A stretch of DNA of 64,000 bases from Atrichornis clamosus. Taxonomy: Eukaryota; Chordata; Aves; Passeriformes; Menuridae. The position numbers and the translations under genes are program-made. The DNA lies in the NCBI GenBank assembly GCA_013400975.1, contig WBMZ01000217.1, forward strand, positions 248,001 through 312,000, given 5' to 3'. A model generated the notes under the pieces. It saw only the letters and a program-made list of their open reading frames with translations. It did no database searches and was not told the origin of the DNA. Shown piece by piece: positions 1 to 13,200 of this stretch; position 1 is the stretch's first letter; every line of letters starts with the position of its first letter.

Positions 1-3000
1 GCAGCACCTGAGTGCACGGCTTCCCACTGCTTGTCACTTCTCTGCATCTAAACCTTTCCTTGCTCACCCTCGGCAAACATTCCAACCGGAGCAGCCGCTG
101 CAGCGGGGATTTTTCCGGAGCTGTGACAGGAATATCACTGTGTTCAGCAGCAGTTTCAACGCCAGCTGTGGTTTGTCCCACCTGGCTCACCTTTCAGGGG
201 GTGTTATTGTACCAGCACAAAGTCGCAGCGATGTCACTGGAACGGCACCACCCCCAGGGACCCAGCCAGGGGCTTTGCCTTGCCGCAGCAGCAGTTGTTG
301 GACAATTCTGCTTTTATGCCCCCGAGGCAAAGGCAGACACGCACAAAGCTTAGACAGCTCACACAAGGTACCTGCACTCCAATCACTTCCTTGGAATCCA
401 CTCGACTTGCTCAGAGAAAACTCAAATCCTGCCATTCCTTTTGTAGTTTCCACCTCCTCTCCAAGAGGAGAGCAATTCTTTTCCCTCTCTCCCTTAAGGC
501 CCATGCCCCATCAAGAGATTTCTCTAATACTATTTTATTGAAGTCGACTGGGTAAAACCACCCAGACTTCCACAAGTCATTTGGAAAGCTAAACAGTGTA
601 TTGATAAAATATGTATATATTGAACTTGAATATTACCTACCTGTAACATTTAGAGATATCTGCAAATAATGTGCTTGCGTTGCATTATTACCAAAATAAG
701 CAAGCTATCAATATTTTTATCTTTAAGCCATATTAATTTTATCTCGTGTAAGTCTCATGAAAAATTAACATATCTGGTATTTTTCTTGTTGTCTCAGACA
801 GGTTATCTGACTGGAGACTACAGAGAACTTCCCAAGGTTTTGCATCTTCAAGCAGTTTGTACAATATTCAGCCATGACTTAGTGCCTTCTCCAACAGCTC
901 TTTTAAAAAGCACTCAAAATGTTCAGAGCACAGAAGTGACATGGAAAGCTGTTTTCAGAAATGTCTGGAGCATTCAGAGGCTGGAAGACAGTAGCTCTAA
1001 TTCACCTAAATAGCTTAGGCACATTTACAACGCTCCTGTCCTCAACACCTCATGCCAGTCAAGGGTTTTATCAGTGTCAAATTGTAATTGCTCGCTGCTG
1101 TGTGAATGTCATTGTAATTATTGCATTCAGTCTGCATTTTAACCTCCACGGCAAACTGAGAGACAGTTTCTGTTGGAAACTGATTGTTGTTTGACAGTAT
1201 CTGTCAATTCTGACACTGGTTGTGCATTTCACTTGCCTGGAAGAGAGAGAACCAGATGAGAATCACTCAAGCCAACATTTAAGTCACCTTCGTTGGATCT
1301 ACAGGCAATTAAAGTTCTGCTGTTGATCTGAATAACTTTCTGCTGAGAAATGGGGTAAGGCTGGGTCAGGGAGTGGCAAGACATTGGCAGAGGTGAGACA
1401 AAGCTTATTTTCAAGCAATGACTGCTCTTCAGCGCACCAGCCCAGACCACCAGCAGAGCCCACACGAGAGGCCAGGCGCCAGGATGCTGAACCCAGCCTC
1501 GGGGCTCAGAAGGGATGAGGTCAGGCAGGGGCAGAGCACTCAGGTCCATTTCTTGTTTTCCAAAGGGCTGCTGGGATCTCTAAAGCTTTCCAGGCTACAA
1601 TCAAAAAATTCATTTTGCTAATCCTACTGTGTTGCTCTCCAACCACATCATTCCTAAGGATTTATCTGGTCAGCTCCCACAGTCAAGGTGTTTTTCTGTG
1701 GTGAAAGGATAGGAAGGGCATCACACTTACTCCAGAACATGCAGTTTTCCACACTCTGGAGTCCACAGTCCAAGAAAAGGACCGGACACAGGACCAGCAG
1801 CCAGGAGTACCTCTGCCAGTGAGCCTGCTCTGGAGGGAGAGAAAAGGAGAGGGAGGGATTGCACAGGTTCATCTTCAGCAGATTCATACTATGATTAAAC
1901 AGCTTCTGTGAACAAGGCCAGGTTAAAATCGTTCCCAAAGTCTGCCTAAGAGAGAACAGCAACCCTCTTTGCTCTTACGTGGCCCAGGAGACAGAACTCA
2001 GACTAAGTGATTTATCAAACCCAGGGTTTAGCGGGGTCTTTGTGACTTGCACTGGGCTGTCAAGGTTCACACACATTCTGTTGCCTGTTCTGATTTTGTG
2101 GTCATATCTTGGATCTTGGGCTGCCTGGATTTTCCTTGGTTTTTTGCTCTTCCTTATTACATGACCATTCTATTACAGACATCATTGATGACTGCATTTT
2201 TTCCAGGCACTGCCTCACACTTTGATTTAGAATCTCAGGGTTAATATTTACATTCATTCAGAAAAAGCAGAAAGAAGTACTTCACTTTTTTTTCCCCCCA
2301 GAAGTGCACAGCCTCATCTCTCACTGTGATCCTGCCTCCTGCCTATTGCTTGTTCTGCATTCACGTTTCACCATCTGCCCACTGCTAACCTACGTCTAAT
2401 CTGTGCATCACCACCACTCTCTCAGCTGAAAAATAGAAAAGATTTGCTTGAATTCATTTAATTAGGAGCTGCACCACTCAGGGAGCTGCACTAAAAATAA
2501 CTTGATTTATGAGCTGGCACTTTAAGTAGTCCCTTAGCAGTGCTTAACAATTGCTGCTGATGCAAGATGTCTCTGTTGACTTAGGACCATCCAGGTCTGA
2601 AGTGATCCAGGTAGCTCCAGCTCATGTGCACCAGAGTGGCAGTTCACGTTTGGAGGAATAAATCTGAAACTTAATTTTGTGGGACAAAATCCAGTTAATA
2701 GACCTAGAAAAAATTTGCTGTCTGGAGAAACCCCACATCCACAGTTCTATTACCATTTTTGCCTTAAAAAGCAAGTGTGGGAAAGCAGATGTCTTCACTC
2801 TGCACACACTTTTACTTCCTTTTCCCTCCTGATATACCAAATTAGGGGGTAGATGGAATATCCTGCCTCTACTTCCCTGCTTTAAACACAACTTAATGGG
2901 CTGGTGGTTGTTTCCAGGACAGCACCTGCAGGGTGCTTTAAGATGCAGGAGAGTCAGGAACAACCTTTGCTCCTCACTTTCAGACTGCGCTGGCTCCAAG

Positions 3001-5431
3001 TGATCCTTTTGTCCCGATGGGAAACAAAAGGCACACGTGGAAGTTGCTGGGCGGTGACACAAAGAGCACAGGGTCAGATTCCACCTCACTCTGGTGATCC
3101 CTCGGCCATTCGGTCAGTCAGGGGAGCACTTCAGAAAGTACATCAGGAAAAGGCAAGCGCTGTAATCTCATGTTCCCACACCTTCTTTCCTTCTGCACAT
3201 CACTATTTTCCAAGGGCAGAAGCAGTGTCCCTGGAGAAGAGGGGTTACTAACATGGGAAAGGAATGGGCAGCCACGGAAAGACTTACTTTCATACCTGCA
3301 GAGGCTCAAGGCTGGGGCAGAAACCTTCTGCCACTGCCATCCCTCTAAGCCGGAGTGGGAAGAATCCAGCCATGGAAATCACCAAGATTCCAACAGCTCC
3401 AGCACAACCCTGGAGGGCCATAAGCCACTCTAAACGTATTAGACAATTCTGAAAAGTCTAAAAAAAAAAAAAGCAATGAAACATTAACAGGCAACATATA
3501 TGCTATACAACGTCGGAAAGCAGAAAGACTTATATAAATTCTGGGATGTATCCTTGTAAAGGCAGGAATAATATCACCCCTGTGCCAGAGGGGCAATAAA
3601 ACACATTACGGAGCAAGGCACCAGGAGCCTACAGTGACTTGGTTGATCAGGGGAAGAAAGAGATGAATGAAAAGGTCACTAGGTATGAATAGGAACATCT
3701 GAGCACTCTGAGGGTTTTATAATTTGTTAACCAAACAGAGATGCTGGCAGAACGGATACTAGAGAAAACAGGGGCAGAGAAATAGAGAGGAGAAAGAAAA
3801 GACAGTGACTGAGTCATTCTCCTCTCACACACGAGTCTGGAGGCAGGGAGTGTTGTACAGCTTTAAACTCACATGAAAATAAGCATCAGCCCTGGCTTCT
3901 TGTGGCCGGTGCAGCCACAGACACATCTGAGCGGGGCCGAGCCCGCGTGACCGGGCCAGGCACGTGTGCCGTGCTGAGGGACCCGTCATGTGCAGCTCAG
4001 ACACCTCATCTGATGTGGCATCTGCTCGGGTAACCCTGCAATCCTCTGCCAACAGCAAGCTGAGGGACCGCGCAAAATCCACAGTTCATCGCTCTCTTCT
4101 TCCCCGAGGCTGAATCAACTTTCGATGTTGGTTTTTTTTTTTTTTTTATGCACTATTTAGCTCTTTGATCCATTCACATTTCTCTTTTTTTTCGGCTGGC
4201 CTCCCATTTATGAATTTGTAGCCCGTGTGAATGCTCACTGCAACTCATTCATACATTCTGCATTCAGGGGGATGCAGAAAAGACAGACGCAGTTATGGAG
4301 AGCGCAGATCCAGCAGCGTGCCTGAGACAAAGACGGCCTTAAGTCTCTTCAAGGAGCGCAGAGACAGCTTTTCAGAAAAGCTTCCTGGGGGCTGCCATCC
4401 TAAAACTCATCAAGGAATGCATCACGGGCAGAATCCACAGTTCCAGTCTGGCCAGTCGGCCGATCCCAGTCCCTGGTTTTGAGCATGAAGCCCTTGTTCC
4501 CTCAGTGACACCCTGTGTTTCACGTGCTGGCCATGCTGCTCTCCCCACCTCTCACTCCGAGATTCCCCGTGTTAGACGCAGGTTTCCAGCTGTCCTTCCA
4601 GGAGCAGATGGGTTAGGGATTTATGATGAGTTGTGCTGGTTTTTCTTCCCCCCCTACAAACACTCTGTAATTTAGTGAGTGCTTCAAATTAAGTCCGAAA
4701 ACATTTTCATTGCTGTCTAGACAAATTTAAAGTTTTATAACAGCGTGATGCTACCTTTAAATAGCTTTTAATTTCGTAGCATGCTCTCGCTTGTGGGTTT
4801 GAGTGCAAAATCACAAAACATACAAGGGCAGATTAACACCATGGTTGGATTTATGAAATTTCCCTGACTTCAATGTCATTTTGCTTCTTATTTATATATA
4901 TACATTCAGAGGCCTCTGTATCTTTTAATGGATATTCTCTATGACCACACACACAGAAATGTTTGAATTTAATGTTTTTAAAATCTTGCTTACCAGGTGG
5001 TCTTATTTTCTCTCTCTCTCAAGAAACAAGGCACACGTGCATAGAAAATTATCACATATAATTTATAGTGAAGTGGGTTGTGTTTTTTTTTTTTAAATTT
5101 AAGGAATTAGCTCACGTGCTCACTCCTTACGGCAAAAAAAAAAAAAAAAAGGTGTGCACATGTCAAAGATTTTCGAGTCTCCTATAGGAAAACACTGCAT
5201 CTGGGAAGCAGCAGGACACAGAACAGACCAGACATCTGCTTGTTTTGCTCCTTTTCTTTTTTTTTTTTTTCCCAGTGCAGCAGTTATGCTTTTGGCTAAA
5301 TGACTTTGGTTCTCAGAAGAGCAGCTCTGCATCTGTATGGCAATTCACTGAATTCTGACTTGTTGTCAGGGAAGGGTTGAATGCGATGGTGTTCACAAAA
5401 ACAGAGATCCACTGCTGCATGGGGCTCGGAG
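1..5431. other. Gene-free flank, left end
   Basis: I recognise no gene, RNA or transposon here. Open frames up to 155 codons exist (2622-3089 minus) but lack family resemblance and splice-site context. A slightly CpG-richer patch lies at about 3900-4080, and poly(T)/poly(A) tracts lie near 4131-4147, 5134-5150 and 5257-5270. Confidence 0.7.
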
Positions 5432-5526
5432 AAACCTGGTCTAGTGGAAGGTGTCCCTGCCCGTGGCAGGGGGTGAGCACTGGGTGGGCTTTAAGGTCCC
5501 TTCCAGCCCAGGCCATTCCATGGGTC
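5432..5526 (+). mobile_element. CR1 LINE 3'-end fragment
   Basis: The stretch runs through TGGTCTAGTGGAAGGTGTCC, CCGTGGCAGGGGGTGAGC, TTTAAGGTCCCTTCCAGCCC and CCATTCCATGG. This is the hallmark 3' end of avian CR1 in the plus orientation. It lacks the upstream ORF2, as most CR1 copies do because of 5' truncation. CpG decay and small changes suggest a copy of moderate age. Confidence 0.92.
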
Positions 5527-8238
5527 TAAATCCACACACAACACGACACTGCAGCTCTACAGGATGTCCCAGTGGGATGTCTCTGGGCAATTTCGCCCCA
5601 GGATGCTTCAGTGAGAAAACACTGACGGGGAGCAGTATTGTGGAGCAGTTCAAAACAGGGGTCAGAGATCCCACCGAGCAGCTCTGCACGAAGCTGCATG
5701 GAAAACCTCCCACAAGAGCTACACAACCACACAGTCTGAATGTTGGCAGACTGGGGGTGTTTCATTCCCAGCAAAACGTGCTGAAATTCCACTTGCAGCA
5801 AAGTAACTCCCCAGATTTCCACTCATTTTAGAGCCTGTATGACCCAAGCAGCATCTGAAAGTGTTGTCCCTGTACTGCAGCAGAGCCAAGCCCTGATGGT
5901 GATTATACCAGGACATATGCTGGGTGAAATCTCTACTGAAATCAAGTGGATCAGAGCTAGGCAAGCTCAGATCTCTCTGTTCTCATCTGCAAGGGCAAAG
6001 CCATTATTTACAGAGGGCAGACGAAATTTAGTTTGAAAAAGTGAATATTTTGCGTGCCAATAGGACTTTTGCAGCAATACTGATGAAATAAAAAGCAATT
6101 TGTGCTTTGCCCAGAACAGACCCTCAAGCATAGATAGGCCTCTGCAGTTACAAAAACTTCCTGCCTCTAGAACTTGATTTTGTTTGCTAGCTTTTCCTAG
6201 CTACTGACTGGATGCCTTGACAACACAACAAACCTTTATTTCATTTTGAAATTAGCATATAACTATAAGCAGATTACTTCCCCTAACACACACACACAGA
6301 AAAAAAAAACTCAGAAAACCAAAATTGCTAAGAAGAAAAATCCCGTTTCTGTTATGTGGCATCAATTATTCACCATATGTATTACTCTAGAAAGCCTTTA
6401 AGCTCATAAACCAGAATATTCATCAGTATCTGTGAAATTATTTCACTGGTATCAATTATTAGTCTTGAGACTGTGCTCAGAAGGGGCATCCTGCTAGTCC
6501 TGTACTTACTGATGGTCTGCCCACAGCTTCTTGATCACCAGACTCAACAGGGTTTTAGGTGGGCTTCAAAAATCCCATCCTAAGCTGCCTGAAGATATGG
6601 TTCCTCCTGCTTTTAAAAGCCTGCAGAACTACATTTGACTGAAAACCTCAAGGTTCTCATTAGGTGGAGAGTAACAGTAAATATTACAACAGTTTTAAAC
6701 ATGGAACCCAGCAGAAAGTCACACCTTTTGTATACATAATCAAATGAACAGAAGGTTAGGTACTATCCATGTTATGGCTCTGAAAAAACCTCACCAAATC
6801 CTATCTGGTACCCTTAAAAAAAAAAAAAATTAAAAATCCACCAAAAACCCAAAACACCTGAGGCTTCACTTCAACAGATTCTTGCCAGCAGATCCTAGAT
6901 TGTGTTGGGAATTTCTCTAGAAGCAATTGAGATGTACGAGTAGGGAAATGCATGAACACAAAAGCTCCAGCTGGTCAAAGTTTATTAAAGGGCTGGGATC
7001 CTAAGTTGCCCACACATTATTGCTGTACCCATTAATATTCTATTTGCAATATGCAGTACTGAATGATTCACAGATGTTTTAATCATTGGCTTACAAGCCT
7101 ATATAACAAACTGTGTTTTTATAAACTTGCAGGATATGCTAGATAACCACCTTTAACTGTTTTATAAATGAAAGCTTAACAGCAACTCTGATCTTTAATT
7201 TTTACATACTAATAATAAAACTACTAGAACTATGACAAGTGCAAAAGCCTTTACAGCAGGCAAATGCTACAGAACCTGTGATTCCAAATAAAATCCAAGA
7301 CAGAACTCCAGGGTTTGGGTTTCTATGTCCCAAATACTAAGAATGAAATTTTTTCCCATGTTGTCTGAAACAAGCAGATTTGTCCTGCTGTCAAACAAGG
7401 CACTCTGAGGGCTCAGAGGGGAAGAGATGGATTAAATGTTGACTGAAACACTTAAAGGCCTTCAGGAAGAAACACAAATGCCAGGTGCTGACCTAAAATT
7501 CCAGAGGCCTGTAAGCAGTACACAATAAAACTGAAATATTTCAGAGTCTCCTACTCTTTGACAGATGTTGCAATCATGTTGTTGCATTTTTCTGTTTTCG
7601 ACACTCACATACTTGTCCTTTGGACATTCCCCATATTAAGCTGCTGCCTCTATCTGTTGTTTGCAACCCGTCTCTAAGGCAACCACAGGGTTGGGCAAAT
7701 AGTTTCACTTTGTGCAAGATCATAGGTAATTCAAAACATCTATTTTTTCAAAGCAAACTTAAGCCGTCTACACATCAAACACCGCAGCTGATTACGAGTC
7801 CAAGAAAAACCAATCAATGTGGCCAGAGAGACAATAACAACTCAATCCCAAAGTGCTGTAGCTCCCATTAACTTCCAGGGTCAGGGCTGAAATTGAGGGG
7901 CGTGTAAAGCACAGCCTGTGGCCAAACATCCACCCTCTGTAACCTCAGCGAGGAAAAGGCTGATTAAGTGGGGGATTTATTGCCAGAGAACACACAGATC
8001 ACGTAGCTTCACCCAAGGTGAATTCACCTCCGTCCCAAGAGGCCTTCTGGCACCTGCACACACAGGGCAGCTGGGGCTCACTCAGCCTCCAGGAGGGTCT
8101 GAGCCCGGGGACACACCACTCAGATAAAGCACATGGTAATGAAGAACTCTCACTGGTCTAAAGTGAGGCCCTGTCTTCCCCTCAGTACAAGCCAGGAAGC
8201 AAAAGCTTTATCGTAAAGCTTTATCCTAAGCCTAATCC

Positions 8239-8263
8239 TTTTGCTAGCTAAAAGCTAGCAAAA
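8239..8263. repeat. Perfect 11-bp inverted repeat (hairpin)
   Basis: TTTTGCTAGCT and AGCTAGCAAAA are separated by a three-base loop. Just before it, AAAGCTTTATC occurs twice (8202-8212 and 8215-8225). Function is unknown, and it is listed as structure only. Confidence 0.9.
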
Positions 8264-10187
8264 CACAGGCAGAAGTCGAGTGCCCATAAGACACGGACAA
8301 GACGTGGTAAGACATGTCCAGGCTAATTCCCCAACATGCCAAACGGATCTGCCTGCTGTCCTTTTGGGAAACAGAAGTAATGGCACTGATAAAACTCATC
8401 TATCTGCACACTTGTTTGCCATGAAAAGAGCAGCTCTACTCCAAAACTTCCAGTTACTCCACAACTCAGAGCAGAATTAGACTAAGGCTCTCGGGACCTT
8501 AACAAATCGACCCTTCAAGGGTTGATGTATTTGGGGCCCTGCAGGCACACCTGAAACAAGGAGCTCTGAGCTGGGCCAAGCTCAGGAGGCTGCAAGCAGG
8601 AGTCAGGGCAGTGGTCTCCACCCATCCCTCCTGCCACCTTGAGGATGGCAAAGGGGTGCTGATGGCACCACACACTGCAGAGCATCCACCAGGGGTTCCA
8701 GGGCTGGGGCCAGCTGGCCACAGGGTTTAGATTTATAGTCCTAATAAATTTTTCCACTTACCACCTCCACTGCTGCCCAAACTTCCATGAACACGTTGCT
8801 TTCTGTTGTGGCTTGTGCACTGCACAGCCAGAATGTCCCCAGCCAATAATGCCGCTTTGAGCTCCTGCACACAAGATTATGGGAAGAAAAAGGATAATTT
8901 ATTAATTAAAAAAAAATTAAATTGATTGACATGCTTTCCTTGGACAAAGGGGATGTTTGCTCTGCCTCACACCCTGTAGGCCCAGGTACTCACCCCGAGT
9001 GCTGCAGGCTGTTTTTCCCCCCTAATCCACAACCCACTGGTGCTCTGGAACAGAACCAGTGCCCCGGCCAGCCTAAGCCAGTGCCCCTTCACGTGCTCTT
9101 GGACAGCTCAGGACCTGACCCTGCGAGCACCTCGCTCACCCAACCAGACCCCACTGGAATTGCCTTGGATCCTAGACTCAGAAGGATCAGCCCCTCGGCA
9201 TTCTCCTCCCTTTCAGCCTCTCCCTGCCTGCTGCGTACTCAGGTGTCACCAGTTTCTAACTCCGCTGGTGACTGTGCTTAACGCTGAGACAGCGATCCCA
9301 GAAATATCTGAGGAACAGGATAAGGGCAGCTTTGCAAGCCAGTTGCAACAACGTAGGTAAATCCTCTGGACCCTATAAAAGATACTATTGTCCCTGAGCT
9401 CCAGTACTCTGAAATCAAAATACACATGATGCCCGAAGTGTCTGCAGGGTAAAGAAGGGTCACTTAGCTTACCAGCAATAACACTGAAGGACCAGACAGC
9501 ACAGATCTCACCACTGGTGTTTGCCCCTCTCACAGGGATCTGCTGAAAGTCCTTGTCCATCGTGTGGCAAACGCATGTCCTGCTCCAGCTCCTCCGTTGG
9601 ACAAAAAAGCCCTCAAAAATTCATAAGTTTGAGGATGAAACAAACAGCAGCAGACAAGAGACTCTCCAGCTTGCTGTCAAGAGGGCTGGGGTCAAAAATA
9701 AAGGTCCCAGATCCTGAACAGAAGCACAGAGAGACAAGTGCACTGCAAAGGACATCACTACCCAGAAGAGCACAACACAAAACCATTGCAGCTGGGGCTT
9801 CTGCACACCTACACTGGGTTCTACTGGAATAACTAATTTTCTTCAAAAGCCTCATTTGTGCATCTGAAGAATGGAATTATTGGCATGTCCTGGTAGAATA
9901 AAACAGAGGTACCATTGTCATGGAAAAAAAAAAAATTCCTAGACTGAAAGATAAATAACAGGAATCGCAGCTGGATCAAAAGCAACTGAAACTCTTGGGC
10001 TTGCATCCATTAGCTGGAGGAGAATTGACATAAACTTCCCATTCCACAGAGCCCTGGCAATCTCCTGGGAACTACACTCACCTCCAGAGCTATAAATAAA
10101 TAAATAAAAGCAGCAAGCCCAGGCCTCCCACACCATCTTATTTGACATAACAGCCCCCACTTGGGTGGCCCAATTTGTAAACCAGCC

Positions 10188-10207
10188 TTTTTTTTTTTTT
10201 TTTTTTT
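10188..10207. repeat. Poly(T) tract, with nearby TAAA microsatellite
   Basis: An uninterrupted run of 20 T. About 80 bases before it, a TAAA microsatellite occupies 10091-10109. The run explains a Lys-rich chance reading frame on the opposite strand. Confidence 0.95.
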
Positions 10208-13200
10208 AATGACAGTGGAAAACAATAAATCAGGCTTGTAAAAACTGGATTTAGTTCCCAAAAAGATAGGAAAAAGAAACAGAACATAAGCAAAAGTGAA
10301 AGCAAGTGAAGGACTCAGAAGGAAGGAACTGAATGAAAGAAGACATTTAAGTTGAAACTTGCTTTGGGCAAATGGGGCATAGATCACTGCATTTTGATTC
10401 TTTTTGGCACCTCCCCTTCTATTTTTTGAAACATCCAAACCTACAGTAATATTGGCCAGGACATTCTCCTGCTCCCCACTAGAGAATCTCAATTTTTCCA
10501 GATTTCCAAGTGTCAAACAAGGGCTTATAGCTCTCCCTGGAATATCCTACACCTGCAACAGGAGAGCACAAAGTCAGAGCATCCCCAAGGTACACAAGAA
10601 CAAACATTTACACCTGAAAAACTTTGCCTGTGGTTCTGCAATTCTTTTTGGAATCTATAGCACGCTCTGTTCCCAAGTCCCGAACACTCAGTTCTCTGCT
10701 GATGTCTCACCCATATACATTTAAACATAAAAATCATTTAGGCACAAAATGGGGAACACCCTTCCTTTTAGGCCTGCTGACAAAGCTCAGTGGAGCACAT
10801 TTATCACTGCAGGGTTAGGGGCTCACCTCCCTCTACCAGGGTGCACAGCTGAAAACTGGAACATCCCAAACCCAAACCTAATCTCAGAGCGTGGCAGAAG
10901 AGGGATTAAGTTACTCAGATAAAACAGGAGCAACAGATTTAATGTTCAAGCCTTGCAACGTGAATTAAGTGGGATTTTACAAGAGCAGCCCTCAGGGTTA
11001 CACAGAGCTTCTCTCTAAGATTAACCCACGTGAGACTGAATTCCATGAGGCTGCCAATTACACCTTTTCACCCGTTACCCCTGCTGTGGAAGCAACCTTG
11101 TCTACCCACTATTACCATTGCTTTCAGCTGCTTTATCATCTACCAGAGAGACCATCCTGGTGGATCTGACTTCCCCCTGCCTTTCCCCAGGAGCACCTCC
11201 CTGCCTTCCACATCCACACACTCCCCTGAAGACCCTGGTGTTCCACAGGTGCTGGCCTGTCCAAAGGCCTCATTTCAGATCAAGTCTCTCAGGTGCCTAT
11301 GAAAAAAGCCTCTCCACGCAAATTCCCAAAAAAAAATCCCTGGTTACAAAAATATCAGCTGCAATTAATAAAATAACATCATTGAAAAGCTTGCATAAAA
11401 CATCACCAATGAACCTGCACAGAATTTGGCTGCTGGGACTTCTGTTCACATAAATTTCACTATAGGAAGGTCAGGAAATTCATTTCATGCTCTTTAATTT
11501 GGGGGTCACCTGTCCTCAAAAAAAGAAAGCAAAACAAAAACAAAAAAGAAAAAACCCCCAAAAAACTTAAAAAAATCAAGCTTTTGGTACTCCACCAGAA
11601 AAAAACCCACTTTCTATTCAAGACATCACATCACACCAACTCCTTAACTTAAAAGCATTAATCTTACTCCTGTTCACAGGGCAGTGGCTTTACACTTTGG
11701 CATGGAAAATAGAGAAATCAGGGAAAACATGGCCTCTAACCAGCAAGGATCCCCACCTGGGATGGGGCTGAGCATTCTGCCACACACCTGCAGCTTGTGG
11801 CTCTATTAAAGCAACTCAGCAGACAGATGGAGAAAGGAAAACTTCAGTCAATGAGGTTTTCATGCAAGAGGCTTCACAACAATTGGGCAGCTGTGGGCTA
11901 CCAATTCTGAAAATGTTACGCTGTCACCTTTGATTTGATCATATTTAGGAACCGACCTCTTCCAACAGCACCAGCAGTAGAGAAGATGTCTACAATAAAC
12001 TACAGTCTTAAAAAAAATAAAACAAACCAAAAGCATAAATCAAAAAAACCAAACCCAACCCACAAGCCCTTAATAAATAAGTTATGAAAAGTCAAACATG
12101 CAAGATTTGTTTTCCCTTTGTAGCACAGCTGACTCTCCTGCAGTGTGCAGTTTTTAAGAGTATTTTTTAAATTTCTCACTGATTTTCCCAATTTGTACAT
12201 ATTATGATGCTGTCAACCAAAATGCGGAAAAGACACTGGGAAGCACAGCAGATGTGTTCTGTATAGATAATGGACATATGTTTAGTATTATATGTAAATA
12301 TATACAGAATATATAGAATATCCTGTTCTCTATTCTATCAGTGATATTCTATTACATAAGGAAGCCTCACAGACCCACGCCCAGCTTTATTTGTTAGCAT
12401 TTTGAAGGATTTATGGCTGTTTTGGAAACCCCAGTAGTATACAGCACACCTGATACTCAGTTTAAAAAAAACACATGATGTCACTTCAGCGGGGGATGAT
12501 GAAACCCATCTACCTGAGAACACTCTCCTCAGTTTGCCTCTTGACTTCAAAGACGCTGATGTGACATCCAGCTGCAGCCAGTCTGATGCTCTGTCCTTTT
12601 CAGGCACTATTCTAGGCCTTCACATTTTGTCTGCAGCAGAACCGGCAGGCAGAGCTTGATGTTGGCCACGAGGCGAGGTGCACAGACCCAGGTCAGGTGC
12701 GTGGACTGTCTGTGCCCACACGCTCAAAACCCACTCACCCTGCACCTCTCTTGAAGAACCTGCGCACAACAAGAAAGCTGTGCGCTGTGTTTTTCAGTGC
12801 AACCAATAAGGCAAGTATCCCTGAGGGAGGGGAGAGGCATTTCTCACAGATCAGCTCGTGGAAGTGTGGTTTCTCTTTTGCAACCTGGTTTCAAACCTTG
12901 TTTGACCTTGTGGTTTGGTCTCGTGCTGGAGGCAGACGCGGTTTCCAGCACCTCGTATTTTATTGCTGTGTTACAACCAGGAGCAGCCTGCTGGTCGTTA
13001 CTACGTGTACTCTTACTCATGCAGGAGAGCCTGCTGTCTCTCTTTTACACATACACACACACTCCAGGCTAAGCCTAGTTAATCTATCACTATCTCAGGG
13101 CTGGAAAACAAAGCCTGCGCCGAAAAAAATCCTTACCGAATTTTTCCTTCCATGTCATCATCTCAAAGGCAGCCGCCTGATAAAGCAGGATTAACACAGT

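Noticed and set aside
2622..3089. 155-codon open frame on the minus strand
   Set aside because: No recognisable domain, composition like translated noncoding DNA, no splice or promoter context; the length is compatible with chance in 64 kb.
3900..4080. Possible CpG island or promoter
   Set aside because: Only a short patch with a handful of CpGs and no adjacent recognisable exon; too small for an island.
8683..8697. CTCF-like CCACCAGGGGTTCC
   Set aside because: It departs from the core at two informative positions.
10010..10516. 168-codon open frame on the minus strand, longest in the window
   Set aside because: It runs through a poly(T)/poly(A) tract giving a Lys run, and the rest has no family resemblance. 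Treated as a chance frame.
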